From the NCBI RefSeq assembly GCF_003287735.1, contig NZ_NSCM01000024.1, positions 1-47,561 of the forward strand: a stretch of DNA of 47,561 nt, read 5' to 3'. Below are positions 25,121 through 34,028 of this stretch, piece by piece. Positions within the stretch are counted from its first letter, which is position 1. Every line of letters starts with the position of its first letter. A program made the translations under genes and the position numbers. This DNA is from Photorhabdus bodei (GTDB lineage: Bacteria > Pseudomonadota > Gammaproteobacteria > Enterobacterales > Enterobacteriaceae). Below the pieces are notes generated by a model, which saw nothing but the letters and a program-made list of their open reading frames with translations, was not told where the DNA came from and searched no databases.

Positions 25121-25786
25121 TTGATAAATATTTTGTTAGTCGATGATCATGAGCTGATCAGAGTTGGTGTAAAACGTATTCTTGATGACGTAAAAGGAAT
25201 AACCGTAGTAGGAGAAGCTAATTGTGGTGAAGATGCGATAAAATGGTGCCGAGCTAATAAAGTAGATATCGTGTTAATGGATATGAACATGCCAGGCATT
25301 GGTGGCCTGGAGGCGACAAAAAGAATCCTACGTTATTGTCCCGATGTCCGTGTCATCATGTTGACTGTCTATACTGAAAATCCTTTACCAATGAAGGTGA
25401 TGCAGGCTGGCGCCAGAGGATATCTCAGTAAAGCCTCTACCTCTCAAGACATGGTTAATGCAATTCGTGCAGTTAATGCCGGACAGCGCTATATCGCTCC
25501 CGATATCGCTCAACAAATGGCCCTTAGCCAAATTAGCCCACAGCAAGACAATCCATTAAGTTGTCTGTCTGATCGTGAATTACAGATTATGCTGATGATC
25601 ACGAAAGGACAAAAGGTGAGCAATATCTCTGAACAACTTAATCTCAGCCCAAAAACCGTTAATAGCTATCGCTACCGAATGTTTAGTAAACTAAATATCA
25701 ACGGTGATGTAGAATTAACACATATGGCAATACGTTATGGGCTATTCGACACAGAGAGTCTATTAAATAGTGACGGAACAATTTGA
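25121..25786 (+). CDS. uvrY: Response regulator UvrY (BarA/UvrY two-component system)
   Basis: The 221-residue protein has a receiver domain with acid pocket DD at 8-9 and phospho-acceptor Asp54 in VLMDMNMPG. The LuxR/FixJ HTH follows at about 140-205 ([39 protein letters not shown] in pieces). I chose the TTG at 25121 because GGAGA lies 7 nt upstream and it gives the canonical [11 protein letters not shown] start; ATG 25091 would add ten residues with no good ribosome site. UvrY activates csrB/csrC small RNAs and controls metabolism and virulence switching. It overlaps uvrC by 17 nt. Confidence 0.95.
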   Translation: MINILLVDDHELIRVGVKRILDDVKGITVVGEANCGEDAIKWCRANKVDIVLMDMNMPGIGGLEATKRILRYCPDVRVIMLTVYTENPLPMKVMQAGARGYLSKASTSQDMVNAIRAVNAGQRYIAPDIAQQMALSQISPQQDNPLSCLSDRELQIMLMITKGQKVSNISEQLNLSPKTVNSYRYRMFSKLNINGDVELTHMAIRYGLFDTESLLNSDGTI

Positions 25787-27602
25787 TTCAAAAACATTTT
25801 TAAAAACAGTAACCAGTCAGCCTGGCGTTTATCGTATGTATGACACCTCAGGCACGGTTATTTATGTCGGTAAAGCCAAGGATTTAAAAAAACGGCTTGC
25901 CAGCTACTTTCGCGCACAGATCGCCAGTCGTAAAACCGAATCTCTGGTTAAAAATATTGTTCAAATAGATGTTACGGTTACGCATACCGAAACCGAAGCA
26001 CTGCTGCTGGAGCATAATTACATTAAGCTCTATCAACCCCGATATAACGTTTTACTGCGAGATGACAAATCCTACCCTTACATCTTTCTCAGCGCAGATA
26101 AACACCCACGACTGGCAATGCATCGGGGAGCCAAACATTTCAAAGGTGAATATTTCGGCCCATTTCCAAACGCTCATGCGGTACGAGAATCATTAATTTT
26201 ACTGCAAAAACTTTTTCCTATCCGACAATGTGAAGATAGCGTCTACCGCAATCGCTCGCGGCCATGCCTGCAATATCAAATTGGCCGCTGCCTTGGGCCT
26301 TGCGTTAAAGGGCTGGTAAGTGAAGAAGAATATCAGCAGCAAGTTGATTATATTCGTCTGTTCCTTTCAGGCAAAGATCAGCAAGTTTTAACCAGATTAA
26401 TTGACCGAATGGAACAAGCCAGCCAGCAACTGAAATTTGAAGATGCAGCAAGATACCGAGATCAAATCCAGGCCGTTCGTCAGGTTACTGAAAGACAATT
26501 TGTTTCAGGAACAGACGATGACCTTGATGTTATCAGTGTTGCCTTTGAAGCGGGCATGGCATGCCTGCATGTACTGTTTATACGTCAGGGCAAAGTACTG
26601 GGTAGCCGAAGTTACTACCCTAAAGTCCCGACTGGGACAAAGCTTGATGAGATTGTACAAACATTCCTTGGTCAATTTTATTTACAGGGCAGCCAAAATC
26701 GGACTTTGCCCTCAGAAATTTTGCTGGATTTTACTCTGCCAGAGAAAGACATTTTGTCTGATTCTTTATCTGAAATATCCGGGCGAAAAATTCATATTCA
26801 AACCCGACCCCGCGGAGATAAAGCCCGTTATCTGAAACTTGCCCGCACAAATGCAACAATCGCCCTAGCGACCCGCTTATCACAACAATCAACTATTCAT
26901 CAAAGATTAGACGCTCTCACCAAATTAGTTAAGTTAGCAAAAATTCAGAGAATGGAATGTTTTGACATTAGTCACACCATGGGGGAACAAACTGTTGCAT
27001 CCTGTGTCGTCTTTGATAGCAATGGCCCACTACGTTCTGAATACCGGCGCTATAATATCAGTGGTATTACTCCCGGTGATGATTACGCTGCCATGAATCA
27101 AGTACTACGCCGTCGATACGGGAAAGCATTAGATGAGTCAAAAATTCCCGACATTATTTTCATCGATGGCGGTAAAGGGCAATTAGCTCAAGCAATAGAT
27201 GTCTTTCAGTCTCTTGATGTTGAATGGGATAAAACGCGACCTCAATTAATAGGCATTGCCAAAGGCAGTGATCGCAAAGCCGGGCTTGAAACACTGTTTT
27301 TCGCGACGGAGGATAAAAGTATCGCATTACCGCCGGACTCTCCTGCCCTGCATGTGATTCAGCATATTCGTGACGAATCACATAATCATGCAATAACCGG
27401 GCACCGTCAACGTAGATCTAAAGTTAGAAACACCAGTACGCTGGAATCTATTGAAGGCGTTGGGCCAAAACGCCGACAAATGTTACTGAAATACATGGGA
27501 GGTTTGCAGCCTTTACGTAATGCAAGTGTCGAAGAGATCGCAAAAGTACCGACTATTTCCTATGCATTAGCAGAAAAAATTTATAATGCATTGAAACACT
27601 AA
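25770..27602 (+). CDS. uvrC: Excinuclease ABC subunit C
   Basis: The 610-residue protein starts GTG inside the end of uvrY. The N-terminal GIY-YIG nuclease domain ([18 protein letters not shown]) makes the 3' incision. Four Cys follow in [25 protein letters not shown]. The UVR motif for UvrB binding is at about 205-240. The RNase H-like 5' nuclease has [17 protein letters not shown] and [11 protein letters not shown], and a tandem helix-hairpin-helix ends the protein ([18 protein letters not shown]). It makes both cuts in nucleotide excision repair. It looks intact. Confidence 0.97.
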   Translation: MTEQFDSKTFLKTVTSQPGVYRMYDTSGTVIYVGKAKDLKKRLASYFRAQIASRKTESLVKNIVQIDVTVTHTETEALLLEHNYIKLYQPRYNVLLRDDKSYPYIFLSADKHPRLAMHRGAKHFKGEYFGPFPNAHAVRESLILLQKLFPIRQCEDSVYRNRSRPCLQYQIGRCLGPCVKGLVSEEEYQQQVDYIRLFLSGKDQQVLTRLIDRMEQASQQLKFEDAARYRDQIQAVRQVTERQFVSGTDDDLDVISVAFEAGMACLHVLFIRQGKVLGSRSYYPKVPTGTKLDEIVQTFLGQFYLQGSQNRTLPSEILLDFTLPEKDILSDSLSEISGRKIHIQTRPRGDKARYLKLARTNATIALATRLSQQSTIHQRLDALTKLVKLAKIQRMECFDISHTMGEQTVASCVVFDSNGPLRSEYRRYNISGITPGDDYAAMNQVLRRRYGKALDESKIPDIIFIDGGKGQLAQAIDVFQSLDVEWDKTRPQLIGIAKGSDRKAGLETLFFATEDKSIALPPDSPALHVIQHIRDESHNHAITGHRQRRSKVRNTSTLESIEGVGPKRRQMLLKYMGGLQPLRNASVEEIAKVPTISYALAEKIYNALKH

Positions 27603-27659
27603 GTACATTGATGCACCATACTTATAAATTCCACTATAGCCAGATAGTTAAGAAGCACT

Positions 27660-28208
27660 ATGCAATTAAATATACCAACATGGCTCACTCTATTTCGTAT
27701 CGTCCTGATCCCATTTTTTGTCCTGGCATTCTATTTGCCATTCACATGGGCGCCGATGGTTTGTGCCATAATTTTTGTTGTCGCTGCGGCGACAGACTGG
27801 TTTGACGGTTTCCTCGCCCGCCTTTGGAAACAGACAACTCGCTTTGGCGCATTTCTTGATCCTGTCGCGGACAAAATCATGGTTGCTGCCGCACTAGTCT
27901 TAGTTTCCGAACACTATCATACATGGTGGATAACCCTCCCCGCGGCAACCATGATAGCGCGTGAAATTATCATCTCTTCTCTCAGAGAATGGATGGCTGA
28001 ATTAGGCAAACGCAGTAGTGTTGCCGTTTCCTGGATGGGTAAGGTAAAAACGACAGCACAGATGGCGGCGTTAGTTGCTTTATTATGGCGCCCTAATTTT
28101 GAATTCGAATTGGGCGGATTCATATTACTTTATGTTGCTACGGTGATGACATTTTGGTCAATGTTTCAATATGTCAACGCGGCTTGGTCTGACTTGCGTG
28201 AAGCTTGA
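27660..28208 (+). CDS. pgsA: CDP-diacylglycerol-glycerol-3-phosphate 3-phosphatidyltransferase
   Basis: The 182-residue inner-membrane enzyme of phosphatidylglycerol synthesis carries the complete CDP-alcohol phosphotransferase signature: Asp46, Asp49-Gly50, Ala53-Arg54, Gly63, Asp67 and Asp71 (DWFDGFLAR...GAFLDPVAD). It follows uvrC by 57 bp, the standard enterobacterial order, and is followed by the same three tRNA genes as in Escherichia. Confidence 0.97.
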   Translation: MQLNIPTWLTLFRIVLIPFFVLAFYLPFTWAPMVCAIIFVVAAATDWFDGFLARLWKQTTRFGAFLDPVADKIMVAAALVLVSEHYHTWWITLPAATMIAREIIISSLREWMAELGKRSSVAVSWMGKVKTTAQMAALVALLWRPNFEFELGGFILLYVATVMTFWSMFQYVNAAWSDLREA

Positions 28209-28258
28209 TCGAAATGACGTAAAAACCATCGAACAAACACAGCGTAACAATAATTGTG

Positions 28259-28286
28259 TTGACTCGATACGTGAAGTAAGTAGAAT
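28259..28286 (+). promoter_or_regulatory. Promoter of the tRNA-Gly-Cys-Leu operon
   Basis: TTGACT at 28259-28264, a 16-bp gap and TAGAAT at 28281-28286 form a strong sigma-70 promoter. A GC-containing discriminator (GCAACGC) follows, typical of stable-RNA promoters. It lies about 65 bp before the first tRNA. Confidence 0.75.
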
Positions 28287-28352
28287 GCAACGCATCGAAC
28301 GGCACATGAGATTTACGAAAACAAATAAGTAAATCAGCCAGTTCAAAGCGGT

Positions 28353-28428
<76 letters not shown>

Positions 28429-28518
28429 AGTTACTGTTCAGAAGTTGGATAGTAACTTAGCGAATAAAGTTTTAGTAGCTGAATTATTCGTTGAATAATT
28501 ATTCATTGAATATAGAAA

Positions 28519-28592
28519 GGCGCGTTGGCAGAGTGGCCATGCAGCGGATTGCAAATCCGTCAACCTCGGTTCGACTCCGGGACGCGCCTCCA
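28519..28592 (+). tRNA. cysT: tRNA-Cys (GCA)
   Basis: The 74-nt gene has acceptor GGCGCGT / ACGCGCC, anticodon loop ATTGCAAAT giving GCA, T loop GGTTCGACTCC, and encoded CCA. It is second in the operon as in Escherichia. Confidence 0.97.
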
Positions 28593-28598
28593 AATTCA

Positions 28599-28685
28599 GC
28601 CCAGGTGGTGAAATCGGTAGACACAAGGGATTTAAAATCCCTCGGCCTTAAGGCTGTGCGGGTTCAAGTCCCGCCCTGGGCACCA
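28599..28685 (+). tRNA. leuZ: tRNA-Leu (TAA)
   Basis: The 87-nt class II tRNA has a long variable arm (CTCGGCCTTAAGGCTGT), anticodon loop ATTTAAAAT giving TAA, acceptor GCCCAGG / CCTGGGC, and CCA. Its 3' end is a plausible attachment site for the phage-related genes that follow. Confidence 0.97.
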
Positions 28686-28719
28686 AATAAAATTCACTGA
28701 TAAAACAGTGAGTTAGGGA

Positions 28720-28750
28720 AAAGAAAAGGCCACCGCAAGGTGGCTTTTTT
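28720..28750 (+). terminator. tRNA operon terminator; left copy of a 31-bp direct repeat
   Basis: GCCACC-GCAA-GGTGGC followed by T6 terminates the tRNA operon. The whole 31 bp recurs exactly at 29383-29413 in the same orientation, flanking the hypothetical gene 28954-29352. Confidence 0.85.
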
Positions 28751-28953
28751 GTTTTCTGCGATGACATGAAAATTGAGAAGTGGCGGCAGAATGGCGGCAC
28801 CTTGGCACCACTGTATAAATACACACCATCCATTTCAGGCAATATCTTCTCTCTCGAAGTATCATCAGAAAAATATTTTTCGCATAAAAAAATTAAGTAA
28901 TGATTGCTACATTACTGTGGAACCTATTTATTGACTGAGTTAGCAGAAAATTA

Positions 28954-29352
28954 TTATCTTTTTATGTAGTTCATGAGCTTTTGTAGGAACGATTTTTTTA
29001 CTTCAGGTTGGTTTGATTTAACCCATGACGGATTTTCTAAATCGGTTGGAAGTAAGTACAGATGATCATCGTCATCAACAACTTTTGCATTAAGTTTTTC
29101 GGCTATCTGTAGCATCTTACAATATAGGGCTGTATCGGGGTGTTTTGTATGTATGTTCCCATCAGACCAATTCAGCCAAGGTTCTTCATAGACGCTTTTT
29201 CCTGTCCATCTAGCATGAAACCGACCATTTCTTTCATCAATGAATAATTCGTCATCTTCAGCCACTAATGCGAGCCATTCATCACTACTAATTTGGCAAT
29301 CTTCATTCATTGAGAAGCACTCAGCTCTTGTTATATGAAGCTCCCACCCCAT
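28954..29352 (-). CDS. Hypothetical 132-residue acidic protein
   Basis: It starts MGWELHITRAECFSMNEDCQ with GGAGTA 5 nt before the ATG. The sequence is acidic in the middle (LVAEDDELFIDERNG; VVDDDDHLYLL) with a basic C-terminus. The opening GWELHITRA...ISSDEWLALV is a pattern I have seen in small cytoplasmic proteins near toxin and phage loci, but no function is known to me. It lies between two 31-bp direct repeats just past a tRNA gene, suggesting it arrived as a small insertion. Confidence 0.6.
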   Translation of the reverse strand: MGWELHITRAECFSMNEDCQISSDEWLALVAEDDELFIDERNGRFHARWTGKSVYEEPWLNWSDGNIHTKHPDTALYCKMLQIAEKLNAKVVDDDDHLYLLPTDLENPSWVKSNQPEVKKSFLQKLMNYIKR

Positions 29353-29382
29353 AATTACTCCTTAATTATCTGAAAAATATAG

Positions 29383-29413
29383 AAAGAAAAGGCCACCGCA
29401 AGGTGGCTTTTTT
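29383..29413 (+). repeat. Right copy of the 31-bp direct repeat (terminator sequence)
   Basis: It is identical over 31 bp to 28720-28750, including the GCCACC/GGTGGC stem and T run. The hairpin could also act in the minus direction for neither gene, so its presence here is best explained as a duplicated end. Confidence 0.8.
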
Positions 29414-29457
29414 TCGTGATGGAAATCACTATTCACTATATCCTTTCATTATACTCT

Positions 29458-30933
29458 TTACCTCGGCAGTTCCGGCCATTCAATATCGGGAGACAGCGAA
29501 ATATTTACTCTATTGAGCATTACCCTGTATTTTTTCCATGTCAGTAAAGCGGATTTTTCTACTTCGGTAGCGATATCTAAATCAACAGCATCTTGCAGTA
29601 ATGCAATGGATTCATTCGCGTGTCGCAACAGAATTACACGCTGCTGCTCCGCTTGTTCAATCTGATTTGCTTTTAGAGCTACATTATCAGTGACCCATTT
29701 TGTGCCATCCCATTTATCAAAATCGGTGGTCGGTTGCTTGAAGGTCAGAGTTTCAGGTAATTCACCCAGTTCAGTGATTTTCTGTTGAGTTCGTGTTAAC
29801 GTGTCGTAAGCTATTTTCCCCCGATAATCAGGGACGATTTCCCAACATTTACCGTCTTCACTGCGACAAACAGCCACATCATCAGAATCGGGAAAGTCTG
29901 GTGCATCTAAATAAGAATTCGCTGACAAACTGACACCGAGCATGACATATTCAATATCAGCGTGAGTAAATTCTCTTGTTATTTGATCTGTGTAATAAAC
30001 TTTTATCCAGCCGGCTTGAATTGCTAATCCGTCTTCACCCAATACGGCGGTTTCATGTTCTAAAGCGTATTTTTGTTCTGTCATTATGCCGCATGCTGCT
30101 GCTCTCACTATGTAGTTAAATGCTATATTACGGGGCCTCGATACCCCTATAAACGCGGAATTCGCAATCCAATCTGCCTGAGCTTTATAATATACAGCTT
30201 TTACCGAAGTATTTTTATTTTGGGGCATATCCCACTGCAATTTTACAAACTCATTACGTGAGAGGGTAATCATAAAATTATTAGCCCGATCAACATTCTG
30301 TAGCAAATAAGCCCCTTCCTGCCATGACAATATTGAACGAGATGGATCCACATTTCGCCCACTGTCCCAGCCACGGATAAATTCTCCCCTTAGATCGGGC
30401 AATCTGCCGTCAGGATAAGCTTCTGCTAACTTTGGGTACTGTAATTTATTGAAAAATGCACCGTTACAAACGAGATAGTTGATAGGTGGATAGGGTAACG
30501 GCCACGGAATGGGGGAACCCACAGGGATATTAATTTCTTCACGTAATGAATTTATTATTTCCTGAGCAAGTTTTTGTGTAACAGCCAATGTATTGCTATT
30601 GCCAACCTCATTTGTAAGTTGAACAATACCTTTCTGTGTTAATGAGGCATCAGGAACCTTTGTTTTTTGTTCCAGTGCTCTATTTAATTGAGCGTTGAGT
30701 TTCTCTATATTCCCATCATCCAGAACATCATTGCCAGAGTGTGTGGCGATAAAATTAGCGACTACAGAGGATATCGAGGACGACTGACGTAATGCCTTAT
30801 TTAGCATATCAGTAGTAATACCATCTTGTGGAAACCCAGTCTGCAAATTCTGATTTTCTTCATATTTTTCTTGGCTAATTACATTAGCATTATCACCAAT
30901 AGAAAAAGCTTTAAAATCATTTTTTTGACTCAT
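29458..30933 (-). CDS. Tail fibre fused to its assembly chaperone
   Basis: The protein has 491 residues. Residues 1-130 are the common fibre module. Residues about 138-200 form a tail-collar-like domain (PVGSPIPWPLPYPPINYLVC, then YPDGRLPDLRGEFIRGWD). A short tip ends RPRNIAFNYIVRAA. Instead of stopping, the frame runs through AACGI into the chaperone's own start (ATG at 30084, MTEQKYALEHETAVLGED) and the complete Tfa protein to the end. In the related cassette at 19855-21149 the two are separate genes. So a stop has been lost, giving an in-frame natural fusion. The chaperone may still be made from its internal start. Confidence 0.85.
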   Translation of the reverse strand: MSQKNDFKAFSIGDNANVISQEKYEENQNLQTGFPQDGITTDMLNKALRQSSSISSVVANFIATHSGNDVLDDGNIEKLNAQLNRALEQKTKVPDASLTQKGIVQLTNEVGNSNTLAVTQKLAQEIINSLREEINIPVGSPIPWPLPYPPINYLVCNGAFFNKLQYPKLAEAYPDGRLPDLRGEFIRGWDSGRNVDPSRSILSWQEGAYLLQNVDRANNFMITLSRNEFVKLQWDMPQNKNTSVKAVYYKAQADWIANSAFIGVSRPRNIAFNYIVRAAACGIMTEQKYALEHETAVLGEDGLAIQAGWIKVYYTDQITREFTHADIEYVMLGVSLSANSYLDAPDFPDSDDVAVCRSEDGKCWEIVPDYRGKIAYDTLTRTQQKITELGELPETLTFKQPTTDFDKWDGTKWVTDNVALKANQIEQAEQQRVILLRHANESIALLQDAVDLDIATEVEKSALLTWKKYRVMLNRVNISLSPDIEWPELPR

Positions 30934-31040
30934 ATCCTTACTCCTTAAGCAAAATAATATTTTTTATAATCAACATATTTAATTACTGTAAAAATAATCC
31001 GCCTGTAATTCATTAAAATCAAAGTCTAGTTCAGAAAGAA
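30934..31040 (-). promoter_or_regulatory. Conserved fibre-gene upstream block (copy 4)
   Basis: AAGTCTAG at 31022-31029, followed by TTCAGAAAGAAGAGTAAT, is 90 bp before the start. The -10-like box is degraded (TTTGAT). Confidence 0.45.
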
Positions 31041-31212
31041 GAGTAATACAGCATTCCTATTTATTAGGAGATTGACTATTTTTATATAATTAGCGGCAAT
31101 AAGTAATTAAATATTTTAGAATCGAAAACATGCCCAAACCATTTATATTTAACATCTGAAAACTATTTTCTCTATTCGCAGAACCGACGGAAAAGAAAAT
31201 TTTATCTATCAA

Positions 31213-31241
31213 TAAAAAAGGCCACGCAATGCGCAGCCTTT
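31213..31241 (-). terminator. Terminator after the hicB remnant
   Basis: On the minus strand AAAGGCTGCGCA / TTGCGTGGCCTTT forms a long stem with one mismatch, followed by TTTTTATTG. Confidence 0.7.
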
Positions 31242-31260
31242 GAACGTGTATAATAAGTTG

Positions 31261-31492
31261 TTAACTAATAGCGAGATTCAATCTTTTACCAAGAACATTT
31301 GACGCGCTTTCTACCGTGTCAATCTTCGTGTTGTGACGCAATGAGACTATACGTTGAACATCTTGCGGACGCGTTCCTAGTTTTCTCGCTAGCTCTGCAT
31401 TACTTGTTTTTGTTTGCAGCATTGTATTTAACAACAATACTTTAACTGCAACACTTGCCGGAACATCAACAAAGGCTTCACCTCCATTAGAC
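31261..31492 (-). pseudogene. HicB antitoxin, C-terminal half only
   Basis: About 77 residues from GGEAFVDVPASVAVKVLLLN to KRLNLAIS match the C-terminal half of HicB: the conserved VP.SVA.KVLLLN linker and the Xre-type HTH (NAELARKLGTRPQDVQRIVS...HNTKIDTVESA). The N-terminal RNase-H-like half that binds the HicA toxin is missing. In its place, reading upstream, are two CRISPR-type repeats with a spacer; the open frame runs through them as RALPYRQLRK twice. The remnant retains a DNA-binding domain but no clear start codon. Confidence 0.75.
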
Positions 31493-31580
31493 TTTCTAAG
31501 CTGCCTGTACGGCAGTGCACGTGTATTCTCCTTAAGAGTTCTTAACCCAACTTTTCTAAGCTGCCTGTACGGCAGTGCAC
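31493..31580 (-). CRISPR. Two-repeat, one-spacer CRISPR array, type I-F-like, no cas genes
   Basis: Two identical 28-nt repeats lie at 31493-31520 and 31553-31580, separated by exactly 32 nt. On the minus strand each begins GTGCACTGCC and ends GCAGCTTAGAAA, with the palindromic core CTGCCGTACAGGCAG. This is one base different from the type I-F repeat of enterobacteria (which begins GTTCAC). The 28/32 geometry is exactly that of type I-F. No cas gene is in the window, so any function would need Cas proteins from another locus. The expected leader side is at higher coordinates. Confidence 0.8.
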
Positions 31581-31614
31581 TGTTACATATTAACTCCAAC
31601 TCACTGACTATCAA

Positions 31615-31847
31615 AGAATATATTTACCAAAAGCAAAAAAAACCTTTTTTATGAGAGAGGTTAAATTTCATTAAAAATCAATGAATTATAGTTGGCTGTT
31701 AAAAAAGGGTAAAATTTAGGTTCGGGGAAATATCATTTTTTCAGTTACATTTTACCCTTTGCAGCCAACATGCTTGTCCATCAACAAGCAAAATTCCCAT
31801 ATCCTAGAATACTTCTATATTCTGGCTATCAAGCGTATTTTCAGCCA
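31615..31847. other. Spacer between CRISPR/hicB remnant and fibre gene
   Basis: AT-rich, with no gene supported. Next to the array is a short stretch on the minus strand reading IVSELELIC, which might be the first codons of a lost hicA; the evidence is slight. Confidence 0.35.
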
Positions 31848-32729
31848 TTACTCTGCTCTCACTATGTAGCTAAATGCGATATTGCGAGGTCTTGATACCC
31901 CTATATAAGTTGCAGTGGTGGTCCAAGTCCCAGGGCCTGCTGTAGCAGCCCTAGCCCTTAATGAAATGGTTTTATTTTGCGGAATATCCCACTGTAATGC
32001 CACACGATCATTAAGTGAAAAATTAACAACATTATCAGCTCCACCAGCTTCCTGTAGTAAATAAGACCCCTCCTGCAACTTCAATAATGAACGTTCTGGA
32101 TCTATCCCTCGACCATCATCCCATCCGCGGATAAATTCGCCTCTTAAATCAGGTAATCTGCCGTCAGGATAAGCTTCCGCCAACTTCGGATACTGCAATC
32201 TATTAAATGCTGAACCATTACAAGCGAAATAACCGAACGGTGGATGAGGTAACGGCCACGGAATAGGAGAACCAACAGGAATTTCATCGGCTGTTTTAAT
32301 CCGGTTATCTATCTCTTCGCGGGTATATTCACGTAATGAATTTATGACTTCCTGAACAAGCTTTTGTGTAACCGCCAATGTGTCGCTATCGCCGATCACA
32401 TTTGTAAGCTGAACAACGCCCTTTTGTGTTAATGAAGCACTGGGAATGTCTGTTGTAATTTTTTGCTCTAGCGCTTTATTTAATTGATCGGTGAGTTTGG
32501 CTATGTTTCCATCATCCAGAACATCATTGCCAGATCGTGTCGCGATAAAATCAGCCACGACAGATGATATGGTTGACGCTTGACGTAATACCTTATTTAA
32601 CAAGTGAGTGGGAACATTATCTGGTGTAAATCCACTCTTCAAACTTTGGTTTTCTTCATATTTTTTTTGATTTACCACATTCGCATTATCACCAATAGAA
32701 AAAACCTTAAAATCATTCTTATAACTCAT
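31848..32729 (-). CDS. Phage tail-fibre protein with collar-like domain
   Basis: The protein has 293 residues from ATG 32729 (MSYKNDFKVFSIGDNANVV), after GGAGAAAG. The common module occupies the first 130 residues (LNKVLRQASTISSVVADFIAT, DVLDDGNIAKLTDQLNKALE, ASLTQKGVVQLTN). The collar-like domain follows (PVGSPIPWPLPHPPFGYFAC, YPDGRLPDLRGEFIRGWDDG). The tip ends RPRNIAFSYIVRAE. It is intact and is the best local reference for the damaged copies. No chaperone gene follows it. Confidence 0.87.
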   Translation of the reverse strand: MSYKNDFKVFSIGDNANVVNQKKYEENQSLKSGFTPDNVPTHLLNKVLRQASTISSVVADFIATRSGNDVLDDGNIAKLTDQLNKALEQKITTDIPSASLTQKGVVQLTNVIGDSDTLAVTQKLVQEVINSLREYTREEIDNRIKTADEIPVGSPIPWPLPHPPFGYFACNGSAFNRLQYPKLAEAYPDGRLPDLRGEFIRGWDDGRGIDPERSLLKLQEGSYLLQEAGGADNVVNFSLNDRVALQWDIPQNKTISLRARAATAGPGTWTTTATYIGVSRPRNIAFSYIVRAE

Positions 32730-32835
32730 GTACTTTCTCCTAAAGTTAAATAATGTTATTTTATAATCAGTATATTGAATTATTGTAAAAACAATCCCTC
32801 TTGCAATTCGCGCCAATCAAGTCTAGTTCAGAAAA
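32730..32835 (-). promoter_or_regulatory. Conserved fibre-gene upstream block (copy 5)
   Basis: AGTCTAG at 32820-32826, followed by TTCAGAAAAAGAATAATG, is 92 bp before the start, matching the other four copies. Confidence 0.45.
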
Positions 32836-32878
32836 AGAATAATGCAGTGTTTTTATTACTTACAAGGTTAATTATTTT

Positions 32879-33005
32879 TATACCCGTCATCTTTCAAGCT
32901 GCCTCTTTGTTGGCTGCACTCACTCACCCCGGTCACATAGTTATCTATGCTCCCGGGGATTCGTTCCCTTGCCGTCGCGATGCAACTTGAAATCCATAGG
33001 GTATA
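32879..33005 (+). repeat. ERIC element, full length (127 bp)
   Basis: It runs from TATACCCGTCATC to CCATAGGGTATA, just upstream of the conserved fibre block. Confidence 0.92.
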
Positions 33006-33100
33006 TATAATTGCTAGCAATCAGTAGTTCAACATTAGAAACCACATCCAGAAATTTATCTATTAATACCAATTCAGTATCACTATTGATACTTTAATTA

Positions 33101-33286
33101 CTAATAATTTAAAAAATTTCCAACTTTAATTAATACGATTTGAGCAAGAGCAATACCAAATTTATGATCTTTCCAGTACGTTGCTGTTCCTACCGCAATA
33201 TCAGCGTTGGCAGCAATTGAAATTGTGTCTGTGTTTACTGGATTTACGTCATTTGCACTTGACGGTGGCTTTTTCTTGGAATTCAC
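33101..33286 (-). CDS. Possible 61-residue protein
   Basis: The frame opens with GTG (MNSKKKPPSSANDVNPVN) and continues with an alternating hydrophobic stretch (ISIAANADIAVGTATYW). There is no clear ribosome site and no family I know. The composition looks more protein-like than the surrounding DNA, so it may be a remnant. Confidence is low. Confidence 0.25.
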   Translation of the reverse strand: MNSKKKPPSSANDVNPVNTDTISIAANADIAVGTATYWKDHKFGIALAQIVLIKVGNFLNY

Positions 33287-33417
33287 TTGTATTTCGTCAA
33301 CAAAAATTCACATAGCTAGGTTTGCCAAATCGATTTATTTGGCTAAATTCAACATTTTTAATATAATCCATGTCTGAAAAATGATACGGCTAATCAGTGC
33401 AAGGTATTGATAAAAAA

Positions 33418-33993
33418 ATGAACACGGTGTTATCACATAAAGAAGAGCTAAGCCATTTAAAAGCATGTTTACTCAGCGAAGTTATCTGTTCGCGGACATC
33501 GTTTTCATGGTTCAAAACAATCCATCGAGCCCTTAAATGCCCAGACCGCAGGTTCTATTTCTGGTGGAGAATTGCTAATTATTTATACAGGACAAATAAA
33601 GCCAAGAAAATCTCGATTCGTATCAATAGAAATTTAAGAAATAAATATGGATGTGATTTAGGATTAGGCTCCTATATAGGAAAAAATTTACGTATATCTC
33701 ATTATGTTGGCATTGTTATTTCCCGCACTTGCGTTATTGGTGATAACTTTCATATTTTACAAAATACAACCATTGGCGTTCTTAATGAAGATACTCAAGG
33801 GAAAATAAGTATAGGTGATAATGTAAAAATAGGTGCAAGCTCTTGTATTATAAGTGATAATATAACAATTGGAGATAATGTCCACATAGGCGCAATGTCA
33901 TTTGTTAATAAAGATATCCCCGCTAATTGTATTGCATATACACCTAAATCTCAAAATGAGATAAAGATAAAAAAGCAAAAAATAATTAATTGA
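33418..33993 (+). CDS. Hexapeptide-repeat acyltransferase (serine acetyltransferase-like)
   Basis: The protein has 191 residues from ATG 33418 (AAGGT about 12 nt upstream); GTG 33397 is an alternative. The N-terminal helix region is rich in basic residues (FWWRIANYLYRTNKAKK). The left-handed beta-helix has repeats such as IGKNLRISHYVGIVISRTCV, IGDNFHILQNTTIGV and ISIGDNVKIGASSCI. The His in RISHYVG fits the catalytic position of CysE-like enzymes. It is followed 35 bp later by a WaaZ-like LPS gene, so I infer acetylation of a surface glycan rather than of serine. Confidence 0.8.
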   Translation: MNTVLSHKEELSHLKACLLSEVICSRTSFSWFKTIHRALKCPDRRFYFWWRIANYLYRTNKAKKISIRINRNLRNKYGCDLGLGSYIGKNLRISHYVGIVISRTCVIGDNFHILQNTTIGVLNEDTQGKISIGDNVKIGASSCIISDNITIGDNVHIGAMSFVNKDIPANCIAYTPKSQNEIKIKKQKIIN

Positions 33994-34028
33994 ATATTCC
34001 AATTTAAAATGAACAATGGGACCACAAT

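Noticed and set aside
28781..28812. GGCGGCAGAATGGCGGCACC and TTGGCACCA after the tRNA cluster as an attachment site
   Set aside because: The match to the tRNA-Leu 3' end is too short to claim an att site; no integrase is nearby.
31494..31580. ALPYRQLRK repeated peptide as a protein domain repeat
   Set aside because: The repeat is explained by the DNA-level CRISPR-type repeat, exact in 28 bp with 32-bp spacing.
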